DNA of 64,000 bases from Calliopsis andreniformis (taxonomy: Eukaryota; Arthropoda; Insecta; Hymenoptera; Andrenidae), in the NCBI RefSeq assembly GCF_051401765.1, contig NC_135071.1:19446961-19510960 (forward strand), in the 5' to 3' direction. The notes under the pieces were generated by a model. That model saw only the letters and a list, made by a program, of their open reading frames with translations, did no database searches and had not been told where the DNA came from. This document shows positions 36,229 through 49,300 of this stretch, one piece after another. Numbering within the stretch: the stretch's first letter is position 1; every line of letters begins with the position of its first letter. The position numbers and the translations under genes were made by a program.

Positions 36229-38218
36229 ATGATGAATATGATAAAAACGTGTTTGAAGAGTAGCGTACGAAAACGAAGTAAAAATGTACGATTAAACAAA
36301 GGGGAGAATAAACAGAAAGTTTCGGATACTTTACCAGGTAAAAAGATCAAAAATGGGAGTTACATAGACATTAAAGTGATGTAAGCCACGTTTTAGACAT
36401 AAGCGGATTGAATCAACTGTAATTGAATCACTATCAGTATCTCAGAAACACTACGATTTCTAACGATTTGCTTAACAATCATAAAAGTATAATCTTTATG
36501 AGAATTGAATGTGTAAATTCATTTATGCTTTTGCAGTATTTCAATACCCAGTGAGCAAACAAAGAGATTACAGAGTGTATGTTTGGGGTATGGCAGAACA
36601 TGGTGCACTTGGTATGATGAAAGGAAGTTTGCACGAAAAGGGTTTTGCATATATTCCAATACCAAAACGATTACCTTTTGGGGAAAGACACAATGTAACA
36701 GATATTGCATGTGGCTATGGTTTTACTGCTTTTGCAGTACGATCTAATGACAAAGATATCCTTTATGGAAGTGGAATAAACACTGACTCTCAATTAGGTA
36801 AAAATAAAAATTTAAAGGTATCCTTTAATGTGAGACATTATATTTTAATTACAATTATATTTATAGGTTTTAATGACTTAGACAAAAAGTTCTCTGATGC
36901 CATAATAACTGAACCAAGACCTATTCCTTTACCACTTAAGGAGTCTTCAACTGAAGTCATAGATATAGCAGCTGGAAGGGCACATTTATTAGTATTAACT
37001 AGTGAAGGTTTATTTACATTAGGAAACAATTCATATGGGCAATGTGGTAGACCTATAATAACAAATGAGGATTATAGTAGCAGTAGAGTTGTCCATCATA
37101 TAGCTAATATCAAGGGTACAAAAATTAAAGCTGTAACGGCTGGCCAAGATCACAGGTATGAGACTTTCTAATGCATGAGAAATAGTTTGTTGTAACAATT
37201 GAATATCTTTCCTTATCGCTATATGATAGCATACTCTTGACAGAATCTGGTGAAGTCTATACTTTTGGCTGGGGAGCAGATGGACAAACTGGTTTGGCAC
37301 ATTATCGAAATGAATACAGACCAAGTTTGGTCAAAGGAGACTTGGCTGGACAGCACATCATAAAAGTTGCCTGTGTTGCAGATTGTGTATTAGCACTCAG
37401 CGGTATCTGCAATATTCATGTATTGATACTATAATAAATTATATAATATTGTTTTGCTTATAATTTAGTTAATGATAGTGTATTGCATAGTCTGTTGACC
37501 AATATTTATGTTGTAGATAAAGGAAAAGTGTTTGGCTGGGGCAATTCGGAATATGGACAATTACCTATCAAGGATGAGACTCAGCAAGTAAATATTGCCA
37601 CAGAAATAACTACACTACAACAGTTTGGTCACATTACTGACATTGCAAGTGGTGGTTGTTTCTGTATGATTTTGAATAGTATGTATTTATACAAAAAGCT
37701 TTTTGTATTAAATTATTGCTTTTATATTATACTATATAATATATTTGTGCTTTTGAATAAGATACAGGTGAAGTTTATGTATGGGGCTATGGTATCCTCG
37801 GTTTTGGTCCTGAGGTTAAAAGAGTTCCACAGCCCACCTTAATTCCATCTGTCCTGTTTGGAAAAAATGCATATGAAAAAAACACCAAAGTAAGTAGAAA
37901 TTTCTTTTTATTTATACAAAAGGGATTAATTACATATTTGTTTTCAGGTGGTTAAAATATTTTGTGGAATGAGTCAGCTTGCAGCTTTGACTAATGTGGG
38001 TGATTTATATATGTGGGGTTGTAATAAGTTTGGATCTCTGGGATTAAATCATTTCAAAGACCAATTCTTTCCACTGAAGGTAAGTTCATTCTACTTATAA
38101 TTAGAAAGTTGTAACTTAAATGAATATAACAATATTATAGGTAACTATCGGAGGTCAAGTGAAAAAGGTTAGCTGTGGTATAGATCATACAGTTACTCTC
38201 TGTAAACCTTTTGTTTAA
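36229..38218 (+). CDS. RCC1L (WBSCR16)-like mitochondrial RCC1-repeat protein
   Basis: Eight exons: 36229-36337, 36537-36797, 36867-37155, 37230-37402, 37517-37678, 37762-37889, 37948-38079 and 38141-38218 (1332 nt, 443 aa). The N-terminus MMNMIKTCLKSSVRKRSK is basic and looks like a mitochondrial presequence. The rest is a seven-bladed RCC1 propeller with blades such as YRVYVWGMAEHGALG, GRAHLLVLTSEG, FTLGNNSYGQCGRP, GEVYTFGWGADGQTGL, GKVFGWGNSEYGQL and GEVYVWGYGILGFGPE. The order and spacing match human RCC1L, which acts in mitochondrial ribosome assembly and mitochondrial fusion. At the fifth intron two in-frame acceptors are possible. I chose the one at 37762, which gives NTGEVYVWG. Confidence 0.92.
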
Positions 38219-38431
38219 ATTTATAAATACTGTTAATTGAAATGTGTTAATATATTATTTATAAAAATCCTGTATAAATCGATTTGTTTACATAGCTTAA
38301 TGCATAAATAGTATACACATCTACTATTAGAATTGAATCTACATATATGTTATTACATAAAGGTCGAACACATTCTATATAAAACTCTAATAATTATAAT
38401 TTGCAATTTACTCTAAAATTTATGAACCAAT

Positions 38432-41400
38432 TCATATGAAATTTAATATTTTGGAAAAACCTAAGAGTACAAATAAAATGAGAGAATTAAATGCAATTGT
38501 ACTTGCACCACTTGTGCATAATAAATCTTCGTAGGATATTGTGAATTTGATCATACGAGGAAATCTGCAACCAGGATCTGAAAAAAATGCATAGTTCAGT
38601 AAATGTATCAAAAAATTGAACTATTTTTATATTTCCATGTCATATCTTCATACCAGTGCACTGAGTCGAATCACTTGTGCTATTAGCAGACACTGATATA
38701 TAAAGTGGTGGACACTCATGAATAAAAGCAGCATCAGCACAAGAAATTGTAATGCTATGTGTGTCTCCAGTTATAGATCTACACTCTTCAGATGTACTTT
38801 TCGTTGCATTAATATAGAGTGGATCCCGCGATGAACATACAATTAGACTATCTGAACCAGAGCCTCCAATCTAAAGAAATTATTTCATACTGCATAAATA
38901 ATATTCCATATATTATACATACCTATATAAAGGAGAAATGTTTTTTACCTTTATCGTTGCAACACCTTCAGACTTGTAGAAGTAATTAGGATGTAATTTA
39001 TAGAAATTAACACCATTTGGTACTATGTAATCACTATATGAATTTGAAGGTCCAGTTGCAATGTAATCTGCTCCACATTGTGTGTTAATCAAACGCTTTG
39101 GAACTGTAATAATATTTTAACATTAATATCCGTTCAATTTATGAGTAGAACTTAAAATTAACATTATTTACCCTGTTTTATTCTTGAAACTAAACCAGTA
39201 ATCGGTTGTAAAGCGCCTTTTGTATCACCGATACCAATCGAAAACAAATCTTTTGTAGAATCCCGGACCAAATTGGACCACGTGTCTTTGGATCCATATG
39301 TCATGATCAATATTTCTGTATCTGAAACCAAATTATGACATATGTATATTAGTTTCTATTTATGTTATTTTTATTAATGATATTCAAATATTATAGGGAA
39401 GAATATAGTTTGCACTATTACCTGGAATTTGCTCTCGCATTTGTGATATAACATGTAAACAGTATTCTTTATTAGATTCAGAGAGAGGTGAAATGTATGG
39501 AATAATTAAAACGACGTCAGATCTTGCACCCCCAACGCCTTGATTACGTTCATTATTCAATTTATTTGCCTGGCGCGACATCAATTTATCGAGTGACAAA
39601 GGTAAATCAAAACCTTTAGTAACTGCAAAATATTTTTTATAGTAATTCGACCACGCCTTAGCTTATCATTCATTGTAATATTTCGTTCTGATACCTACTG
39701 TTTTCATAATGTGACGAATTATAAGCATAGAATTCCAAAATACTGAAACTACTGTTAATCATTGGAGTACCATCACGACCATTTATTAGCGTGAAATTGC
39801 TATTGTACTGATTTACTTCTATGCTTTCCAATAAATTTCTAGAAGAAATGTTTTGCATAATTTAATATACACTTTCATGAATAAATTTTCATGTTAAACG
39901 TTTCGAAACTTACGCAAGAATCGGTTGTATAGCAGTGAAGGCCCAATTTGTATCCAAAATAATTGTTAAATCGACAGATACATTATTGAAATCATTTAAC
40001 ATATCTGTATTCGAGCATGAAAGGTCACTGTTCATCGATGTAGCTATAAAATAAGTAAATAAAATTTTTGCATACATTTGTCTCTAGAAGCATACAAGTA
40101 TTGTATCATATTTAAGAACGAATACTTACGTATGTATGTTACTAATTCATTTACCGCTTGAACTGTGAATTTCTCTATTGCTGCCATCTCAAGTGTTGCT
40201 TTAGTTAGATCGGGATTTAATAGTAAAGCAGCAGCATATGCCTATGAGGAAGATGCACATGTAATATAGAGGAAATCATACTTGGAATCAATAAAAAAGT
40301 TCACGCAAATACTCAGATATATCACCTGTGCAGTCATCGTTTCGTTTGGAGCAACAGATGTGAATAATGTTCTGCGATTACATGCTTTAATTGGAGAATC
40401 AAAAAGTCCTCGTGGGCTGTAGTACATATCAAAAATCTGTGAGAGTTTCAAGCTGGGCATTTTGGTGTACCATTTGCTGATTTCATTTGCCAATATTAAG
40501 CCATCCAAACCGCCTCTAATTTCTGCAGTCGTCATTTCTAGCTTGTCATTGGAATTCAAGAAATACCATCGTGGTAAAGTAGTAGAATTCCAATTGCCCG
40601 TTACACCGACGCTAAGCTTCTCTCCTGTAGGACCTTGTATTAAAGCCACCTCTGCTAAATCACCTATAATGAACGATATGTACATTGCACAAAGTAATTC
40701 ATCAATCATGGATATTTTAAGAGAAGTTAAAATAATATTACCAGCTAAAGTGGAGATCCACTTATTATCCAAAGGCATTTCTGGTAAGTTTGAATAATTA
40801 AATTGTAATGTGTCTGGCTGTAGGTCTTGAAGTCTGACGGTTTCAGGTTGCATTGCAGAAGCTATTCCAGCAAGAACTAAACCAGGAGATACTGCACCCC
40901 ATCTATAAGAAAATACTTAAGTATGATATAACTTATTGCATATAATTTGTGTATAATTTAATGAATATGTAACATACGGAGTCTTTATCACACCATTCTC
41001 CACAGGACATTTACTACGAGGTGGTAATGCAAGCAATCTCGCAATATCTGGATGATTAAGTGGTAATTCCGGATAGAATGAATTTGGATCAACCGTGACT
41101 CGAGTACTTCCATCTTTATGGTTAGTCATTGTCTTTCTATATAAAAATAATACAAACGTATCTTAGTTCTTTTTTATCTTCGCAATCTTGTGTCATTACT
41201 GGTTTTACTTACATTTCACCGGATGATAAAGTTTCCACATCACTGATCGTAGTATCGTCAGTCATTTTATCGTCATTCTTATTGCTTCTTCTATATCTGT
41301 ATGCACCCGCGACTCGGCACACTTTTGCTTCGTCTCCTCTTTGAAAGATTTCAATGCTATTTGATAACATGAAGTGTAAGGTACACTGTAAAAAATAATT

Positions 41401-42026
41401 AAATATTAGGTAAAGGCCTGCATGGTTTGATGAAGGTCTAAAGTTTTTATGTACCCTTTCAACATCTGTGATACTATTGTTAGGAAATGAAATAGCATTC
41501 CCTGGTATCAAACGAAGAGTTTGAGCTTGTCGAAAGAATTGGTAAGAATTTGGTGCATAAGGTGTTACTCCATCTTGTATGACAACAGTAGGATTTGGTA
41601 CAATTCCATCTTGGCGAAAACTGTAAATTAAAGAGTACATTCCATGTTACTTCAATAAGATAATTAGTTTCGATAGAAGCACTGCTCTTTTAAAATATGT
41701 TACCGATGTAAAAGCGCCACAGATAGACTTCTTAAATCCATATTAAGGCCCGGTGTATTTTCAATTTTACGGAGTATTGCAAGAAATGTATTTAAAGTAT
41801 GTGGTAGTCTGTTATCCCTTTGCAATAAATATTTGTTTTCATAACATTCTCGAAGAGATGGGGAAAGATTGCGAACGGCATTTTCTTGCCCGTGTACAGC
41901 TAAAGAGAAATAAAACCAAAATTTTTAATCTAATTATAGTAATCTTACAAGAAGATAGTAACTTAAGAGTTTGATAAAATACTCACCTAATATAGTAAAA
42001 ATGAAGAAATAGAAGAACTTTGCCAT
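38432..42026 (-). CDS. Secreted, probably GPI-anchored protein with VWA-like domain (paralogue 1, unnamed family)
   Basis: Fifteen minus-strand exons (5' to 3'): 41987-42026, 41704-41899, 41455-41620, 41213-41385, 40978-41136, 40742-40902, 40326-40663, 40130-40241, 39914-40043, 39699-39838, 39422-39622, 39172-39321, 38949-39103, 38654-38870, 38432-38577 (2484 nt, 827 aa). It begins with a signal peptide (MAKFFYFFIFTILG) and ends with a hydrophobic tail after a small-residue stretch (CTSGASTIAFNSLILFVLLG), as in GPI-anchored proteins. The middle shares blocks with the divergent neighbour at 42751-46122: SPSLRECYENK, STLAGDLAEVALIQGP, IRGGLDGLILANEI and LSQIFDMYYSPRGLFDS. A later VWA-like segment (VDLTIILDTNWAF) lacks the DxSxS metal-site pattern. 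I do not recognise the family and assign no function. Confidence 0.85.
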
Positions 42027-42750
42027 TTCATTAGATCTGGATAAAATATGGAAAAATATTAATAGATGATAGTATAATGTAGAGAATAAACACAATTCAT
42101 GTATTATTATAAATAATAATACTTGAAACACTGTAAAATATATGGAATAATTACTTTTTACACACGTTTAATGCAGACTGAATGATATCCCTTTGGTCTC
42201 ATACAATAAAGTACAACACCACACCTTTTCAGAGATATAGCAAAACCTATCATCACTAAAGTGATAAGATAATATGATATAGCACAAGTCCCCACTCATA
42301 GGTGTGTTTGTTGAAGGAAGTATTTTCAGAATTCGTAAAATAGTTGAAATACCTGAAAATAAATATTATATTAAACTCTTATTTATTAACTTTATACTAA
42401 TTCTTTTATGTAAGGTGTTAACAAACTACCCTGCATAAGAAAAAATATTTTTTTTTAAATAGTATCAATTTTTCAAATACATTAAGTTTAAATCAATATT
42501 TAAAACAATATTTAATCAGTAATAACAAAATAAAATCAGTCACAGATTGATTTAATAATACTTAATTCTTTTGAGTAAAGATTATCTTATCAGGTTTAGT
42601 AGAAGACATAATCTTTTTTCATACCTACCTGTGAGTCATAACAGATATTTAAGAAGATACCAGAAATATGACATTAGTGTTTAATTTCCAATAACATGTG
42701 TCATGGATTTCTAATAGCTGGTATGAAACATAATTGAAAATAAATAAAAC
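42027..42750. promoter_or_regulatory. Shared divergent promoter of the two paralogues
   Basis: These 724 bp lie between the two start codons. A 40-nt first coding exon with a signal peptide lies on each side. The sequence is AT-rich with no clear motif. The proximal parts must hold both 5' UTRs. Confidence 0.4.
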
Positions 42751-45700
42751 ATGGCTATTAATAGAATCATATTATTGTTAATGCTTTGTGGTAAGTTATA
42801 AACTAGAATATAAAATATGGAGCCAGGAAACTTCCTGTAAATTGATTAAAAAATGATTAGTACTAAACTTATAATATAATAAAATAGCAATAACATACTA
42901 AAAAGGTAATTAATACATTTTTTGTCTCTGTTTTGTAGGATTACAATCAATATGGTCACAAGCACAAGTTGCTATACCAGAATGGCTCAGAGAATGTTAT
43001 AAAAACAATGCAACATTAAATCCTCAACTTCCATTGAATTTACATATAGTAGTGGACATCATACAAAAGTTGGAAAAACATTCATATTCCACAACAGATA
43101 TAAGAATAATGGCGACATCGTTATTACATAGGTTCCTAAATATAATAGCCATATTTATAGTTTAATATTACCTTACTTTATTACTGTAGATGACAATTAT
43201 TTTGTATAAACTATAGATTCAAATTTGATGGTGTTGAATATCAAAAGAATATAAAAGCCACTGACAATGTGATCCCATTCAGTGGGACTGGATCACAACG
43301 TACAAAACACAGATTGATAGAGGAAATTATTTCAGGCAATGCAAATGCTCTACCAGTTCATATACTCACGCAAGTAGAACGCTGTATACTTCATCAGACT
43401 ATTTCAAATACAATTATAAAAGATGATTACATACATACTGAAAATAAATCATGTAATCGAATTGATCAAACTGAAAGAATAAGAGGTAATTTATTGAAGA
43501 AGACGGTCGTATGCAATATTAAAGACACAATGTTAATTACATAGGTAAAATTATGTTTGCTGACCAATGGGACTGTCCAAGGCAACAAGGAGTAATTTTA
43601 ACACCATATGGTACTATTACCCCTGGAGCAATCATAGGGGCTATAGCTGCATCTCTTCAGCATCAAAATGTTGCTGTGAATCAATTAATTGCTGATTTAG
43701 TCGAATCCTCCTCAAGTAAAGAATTAATATAAAATATTGCAGTGCACTTTTATACTATTCATTACATATCTACTTCTTTACCAGGTGCAAATGTTGCAAC
43801 TACACAAAATCCAAAATACAATGAAGAAGAAATTGACTTTGTTGTACCTAAAACTCAAATGCTTCAAGAACCATTTATGTGGTTTCATACTCTCCAGATT
43901 TCAAATGTAAAATTGGATAACATATGGTTGGCTACAGTTGCAGGTATAACGTGCAATTAGTACTTATGTTTTTATTATGCAATATTGTTATTTAAAAATA
44001 TTATTTAATCAGGTGATTTAGCAGAAGTAGTAGCCTACCAAGGACCTGTATTAGGATCTAATATAAGTCTTGGAGCAACAGGATTTTGGAACAGTACAAT
44101 ACGACCAACTATGTATTATCTTACAAGTACAAATGAGAATTTCGATGCCACTCGAGCTGAGTTGATAGGCGGCATTGATGGTGAATACGATCGAATGACA
44201 AACAAAATAATTATATATATTATTTATGAAACATTTTAGGTATGATTATTGCAAGTAATTTGCAGACTTGGATTCAAAGTTTCTATAGTCTTCGACTTAG
44301 CCAAATTTTAGATATGTATTACTCGTTTGAAGGTGTTGCTTTCAATACAAATATTAAAGCTTGTAATCGAGCACAAAGTTTTCTTCACGCTGTGCCGAAA
44401 ACCATATTAAAGGAACAGGTTCGTTATGATGTAAACGAAAAGTAAAATTTTTACTATTTTAATCTATCAATACTGCTTGTAACAGACGTATGCAATAGCT
44501 CAGCTGTTAGCCTATCGCAAAAGTATTGCATACATATCTCCCGAAGCGCTGCAACGAATGGTCGACAATACTGTTGAGAAATTTTATAGCTATGCAGAGA
44601 AGTATCTGTTTCCTGAATTACCTTGTTACCAACATATAAATCAACCTCAAGTAGAGGCATTGATTGTATTTGATGGTGCATGGTCTATAGAATATACAAT
44701 AGACTTTTTAGCGTAAGTTACAGTATCTAGGAATACAATTTTTTACCAACTAGTTTTACCTTTTTTTTTTGAAATACACTTTATTAGGGTCCTGATACAG
44801 GATTTGGATATATCTATGTATGGTTCGAAAATGGGAATAATACATGGTACTTCAGGAGACTGGTTGTTAAATGTTACAAATAGTCCATCACTTGCATTCC
44901 AAACACTAAACAATTTCACAAATATTTCATGTAAGTTTCCTCATAATAAGGCATCTATAGCTTCTATTGAAATACTTAAACCTACATCTTTTTTTAGGGC
45001 CTACAAAACTAAACTATACTAGAGTGTTGGAGACAATATTTGTCTATTTAAATGAAACTTGGGAAAACAATGAAAAACATAATATAATTGGAAGCCTAGG
45101 GAAAGTAGTTGTATTATTAATTCCATTAAGTTACATGTCTATTGATGATAAAGAATCATCAATAACTTTATTGCAAAAGATGAAGTACCATCATCCAGGT
45201 AAAAATCATGAAGTTTTTATAAGTAGTTAATAGTGATAAAATTCCTTTCTATTTACAGATGTTTACTTTGTGTATTATACATCACCATATAATTCGAATT
45301 TGTTTAAATCATTTATTATATCAGACGAAGATCATTTAATAAGCAATTCTAATATAGATGCCATTACTCAATATCTTTCGACAAGTATGTTTTTACTACT
45401 TTCGTATTAATTGCAACATGTTTAGTAGTTTCTTAAATAAGAATATTTAAAAACGTTTTATATGTTAACTTTTAGTACCACGAATATTACGGCCTCCAAT
45501 ATCGCTGGAGACAAGCAATTTTAAATATTTCACTCCTCAGTTTGAAGATTATGTAAGTCCTTCAAAATATGTTACATACAGATTACACTCGCATTGGAAG
45601 CGAAATATCAAAAAAATGGTAACCACGGTGTGTACCTTGAATACTGAATTTTTTTATAATTCTAGTACAATAAATCATTCTTATTACACTGTTGATTCTT

Positions 45701-46122
45701 TAGATTCATAGTTTTGGCTATGGTGCAATGAAAATATGTTTATGGACACAAACTAAACCTAATGAAAGACAAAACTATAATTGTACCGAATTAGTTGGTC
45801 ATAAAGAAATCATTTTATCCGATAATTTTGTATGTCCTGACACTCCAACTTGCTCTCATACATATATTCGTATACAAAATATAAGTTCCTTGAACAAATG
45901 TGCAGGTAAATGTTGCTTATACTAAGACGCTTTTATGATTTATATATTTTTTTGAAGTTACTTTTCATTTCAGAAATTGAGTGTAAAACACCAGACCAGG
46001 TACGATTTATCACAAGAATATCAGATTTACATTACGGAAGTTCAGCAAGTAAGAATACAATGTTATTTCCACTAATTTTCTCTTTTATTTTCATTACTAA
46101 TATTTGTGTGAATTGTATATAG
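42751..46122 (+). CDS. Secreted, probably GPI-anchored protein with VWA-like domain (paralogue 2, unnamed family)
   Basis: Fourteen exons: 42751-42790, 42939-43131, 43217-43485, 43545-43715, 43785-43943, 44013-44180, 44240-44418, 44486-44712, 44788-44930, 44998-45198, 45259-45384, 45476-45618, 45704-45905, 45974-46122 (2370 nt, 789 aa). It has a signal peptide (MAINRIILLLMLCGLQSIWS) and a hydrophobic C-terminus (TMLFPLIFSFIFITNICVN). Blocks shared with the minus-strand neighbour are IPEWLRECYKNN, ATVAGDLAEVVAYQGP, LIGGIDGMIIAS and LSQILDMYYSFEG. Its VWA-like segment reads VEALIVFDGAWSIEY, also without a standard metal site. Exon 1 length and phase equal those of the paralogue. Later introns differ, with one gained or lost near 44180. 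Function unknown. Confidence 0.86.
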
Positions 46123-46355
46123 AATAAACGCAAAACAAGTGAAAAAATAATTTTTTAATTTTGATAAATACTTGTATAACTTTTTTATGCTACAAACAGA
46201 ACTATTAAATTGGATAAAACAATTAAAATATTTTACCTTTATTTATTGACTATAAAATTAGATATAATCTGCTACTAAACGAGTTAAATATACGGTAGTG
46301 TTTTATTAGATAAAAAAATACAAATTCTTGTCTTACTTACAATTAGTTTGCTAGA

Positions 46356-49300
46356 TTAATAGTTGCGATATGCATACTCGTACACAAACTTTATCAAAAA
46401 CTGGAAACTACTCGATGCAGCAAGACTTCCTAATTCAGGCTCTACTAATAATGCATCCACTGGTGGAAGAAACTCATTCACGTCGCCACCTGTACGATAA
46501 AAATGCTTCTTTTATAATTTAATATTTTATATAATATTGATAATCTCTTATTTCTGTTTATCAAAAACGTACCCATAAAGTGTGCAAGATCCATTAATTT
46601 AAAGAATATTGTTTCTTGTACTTGTTGCTCAGGATTCTTTCCTATATTGTCCCATTGATCTCGCTTCGCGGCTCGCGCCCAGATTCGCAACTTCAAAGAT
46701 TCTTTGTCTTGTTTCACATATTCAAGTAGATCGAGTGCTTTTTTAAAGTCATACTCATTCGCAATAACATTATCTTCAGACGTGTATAACTGCATCATAG
46801 TTACATTATAATTATACAAAGCATTTTGCAAAGCATGTATACTTATAAGGAAAAAATAAATACCGTGATTAATTCTGTGGGCGTAAAAACTCGTAATTTT
46901 TCTATGTCGTAGCCATACGTCATAAGTACTTGTGCAGGTAAATCTTCCTGATAAGCTACGAGCGCCAATTCGCTATTTATTTCCTTGACATCGCTTTTCA
47001 CCTTTCCGTCAACATCATCCGAAGCAAGAAGGGCCAACTTTGCCAAAGACAGCATGGACTACAAAAAAGGGTTAACAATTTATTAATAAGTATAAAGGAA
47101 TGAAACAAATAAAATTCGTATTTAATCTATTTCACCTTTTTTCGAGTAACTAATTCACTTTCTTGCATTGCTAAAGAACGCAGGGTATAAGCAGCAACTG
47201 TTAAATTATCTGTAAGCGCAGCTTGCACCCACGATAATGAAGGATGTTCTGCTAATTTCTCTGTTAATTCAACAGTACCACCATGTGTGCATTTTTCTAC
47301 TAATTGGCCCTGTCGGCCATCCTTTACGTACCTAGAATTCAGTATAATTCAAATAGCTTTTTCCAAAAGAATTAGAAGGTTTACTTACCATGAAAATAAA
47401 AATCCTACAAAATCTTGATCCGCAAATTTCTCTATATATCCATCTAATCGATTTTTATTATTAGTTAATTCACATATTTGTATAAGGGATGCAAAATCAC
47501 AATACTTTTCGGCTAACATGGCAGCGCTATCATATTGTTCTTCCTTTACTGCAAATTATTTCACACATATATTTTTTCTTATTTGAAGATGATTTATTAT
47601 TAATTAGAAGTACTTACTGAGAGGTTGGATCAGGTTCATTCGATCTGTTTCATATTGCTTTAATAATATCTCAAATTTCTCTGTACCACGAACACTTTCT
47701 AAATGGCATTTCTTACCATCCAATATTAAGTCTATAAAACTGATTAATTGCTCGCATAATTCGTTTCTCACTTGTGAATCGTTAGTACCAGTTATTCCGT
47801 GTTTAAGAGTTAAATTATACTGTAATAGAAAATTAAATTATACTTCTTCCTTTACCGACCTGTAAAGTTACTATGAAAAAAAGTTATACCATCGTAGTTA
47901 AACAATTTCTTAAGCCATGTTTGCCCATTGCTGCTGTCCATGGAAGATATTCTGTTATTCCATTCGAGCATCTCGTGGGAACGAATTGTTCAGCATTCTG
48001 TTGTCTATATTTTACCACCTCATTTAGTACACCCTAGATCATCAATTAAAACTTTATTTACTGTTCCTTAAATTTATTACTACTTATATTCTACTTACCA
48101 ATAATATAGCATTTGCTTGCATAATATAATGTGCTACTTGTTGAATAGGTCTTTCAGATTGAGTTACTTCGCATGTATTATTGACTAAAGTCAGGAGAAA
48201 ACGATGTACTGTGCTTACTTCGCGATAAAATACATCGCGCGCTGTTAATTCCTCAGATACATATGATTCAGGGCTTAACGTCTGTTCTATTATGGTGTCT
48301 ATCATATCTGGGTATCTTGTGATAATTAAAAAAGATATAGTTCAATTACTAAAGCATAATGAAAATATATGTACGCAACAAATTATCTGTGAATACCTAT
48401 TTTGCAGATTATATATAGTTAACGCAGCAACTACTTTTTCTGCATACTCTGCAAGAACGTGTGGCGTCGACATAATTACTCCTCTATATGTAACAGCACA
48501 AAACTAAACAGAAAATAACATGTTAATATTACATATTTTTATGGTATATTTACATGAGAGAGTGACTTACTCTGTTCCATAAATTATGTTCCTTTAAAAA
48601 TTCTACGAATAAACTTAATGCTTTCTGTTTTCCTTCCAACTGGTGAGGTATTTGCATAGATGTAACCGCGTTTATCGTTATGGCTGCACGATAATGTACA
48701 ATTATTCAAACATATACAAAAGTGTTCAATTTAAATGTAGAAGAAGATAATTTAATTACACAAGTCTCTGTGATTGGACCAACGTGGATCATTTGCAGGA
48801 TAGTCATCTATTAAATCCTTAGCAACTTTCAAAATTAGGGTATCAAGGCTAGCATCTATATCCATAACTGGCTCTTCTTGTAAAGGAAATAGTTGCGATA
48901 AAATTTCTTCACATTGGGTCTGAAATAGAACAATTTTTTTAAACATGATTTTTTAAGAAAGGTAAATTGCTTGAAAAAACGAACCTTATTTTGACGTAAA
49001 CTTAGAAGAAATGCAGCACGCAACTGTGTGGCGGCATCGGAACTATAAAACATGTCTTGAACTTCTTCATTAGTTACGAGACTAGTAAAATTTTGCAATG
49101 CCAGACTAGGACGATAACTGTAATCTGTGCTTACGTTAGTATCGACGTAACTCCTATACATGAATATATTATTAATAAAAATATATATTACTAAAATTTG
49201 TATGACAGTCATTTATGAGTAAATAAAATAAATCAATGTATAAAGAAAAAACAAACGTATTAAAATCCTGAGATGCAAAATCCGTTGGTATGATAGAAAT

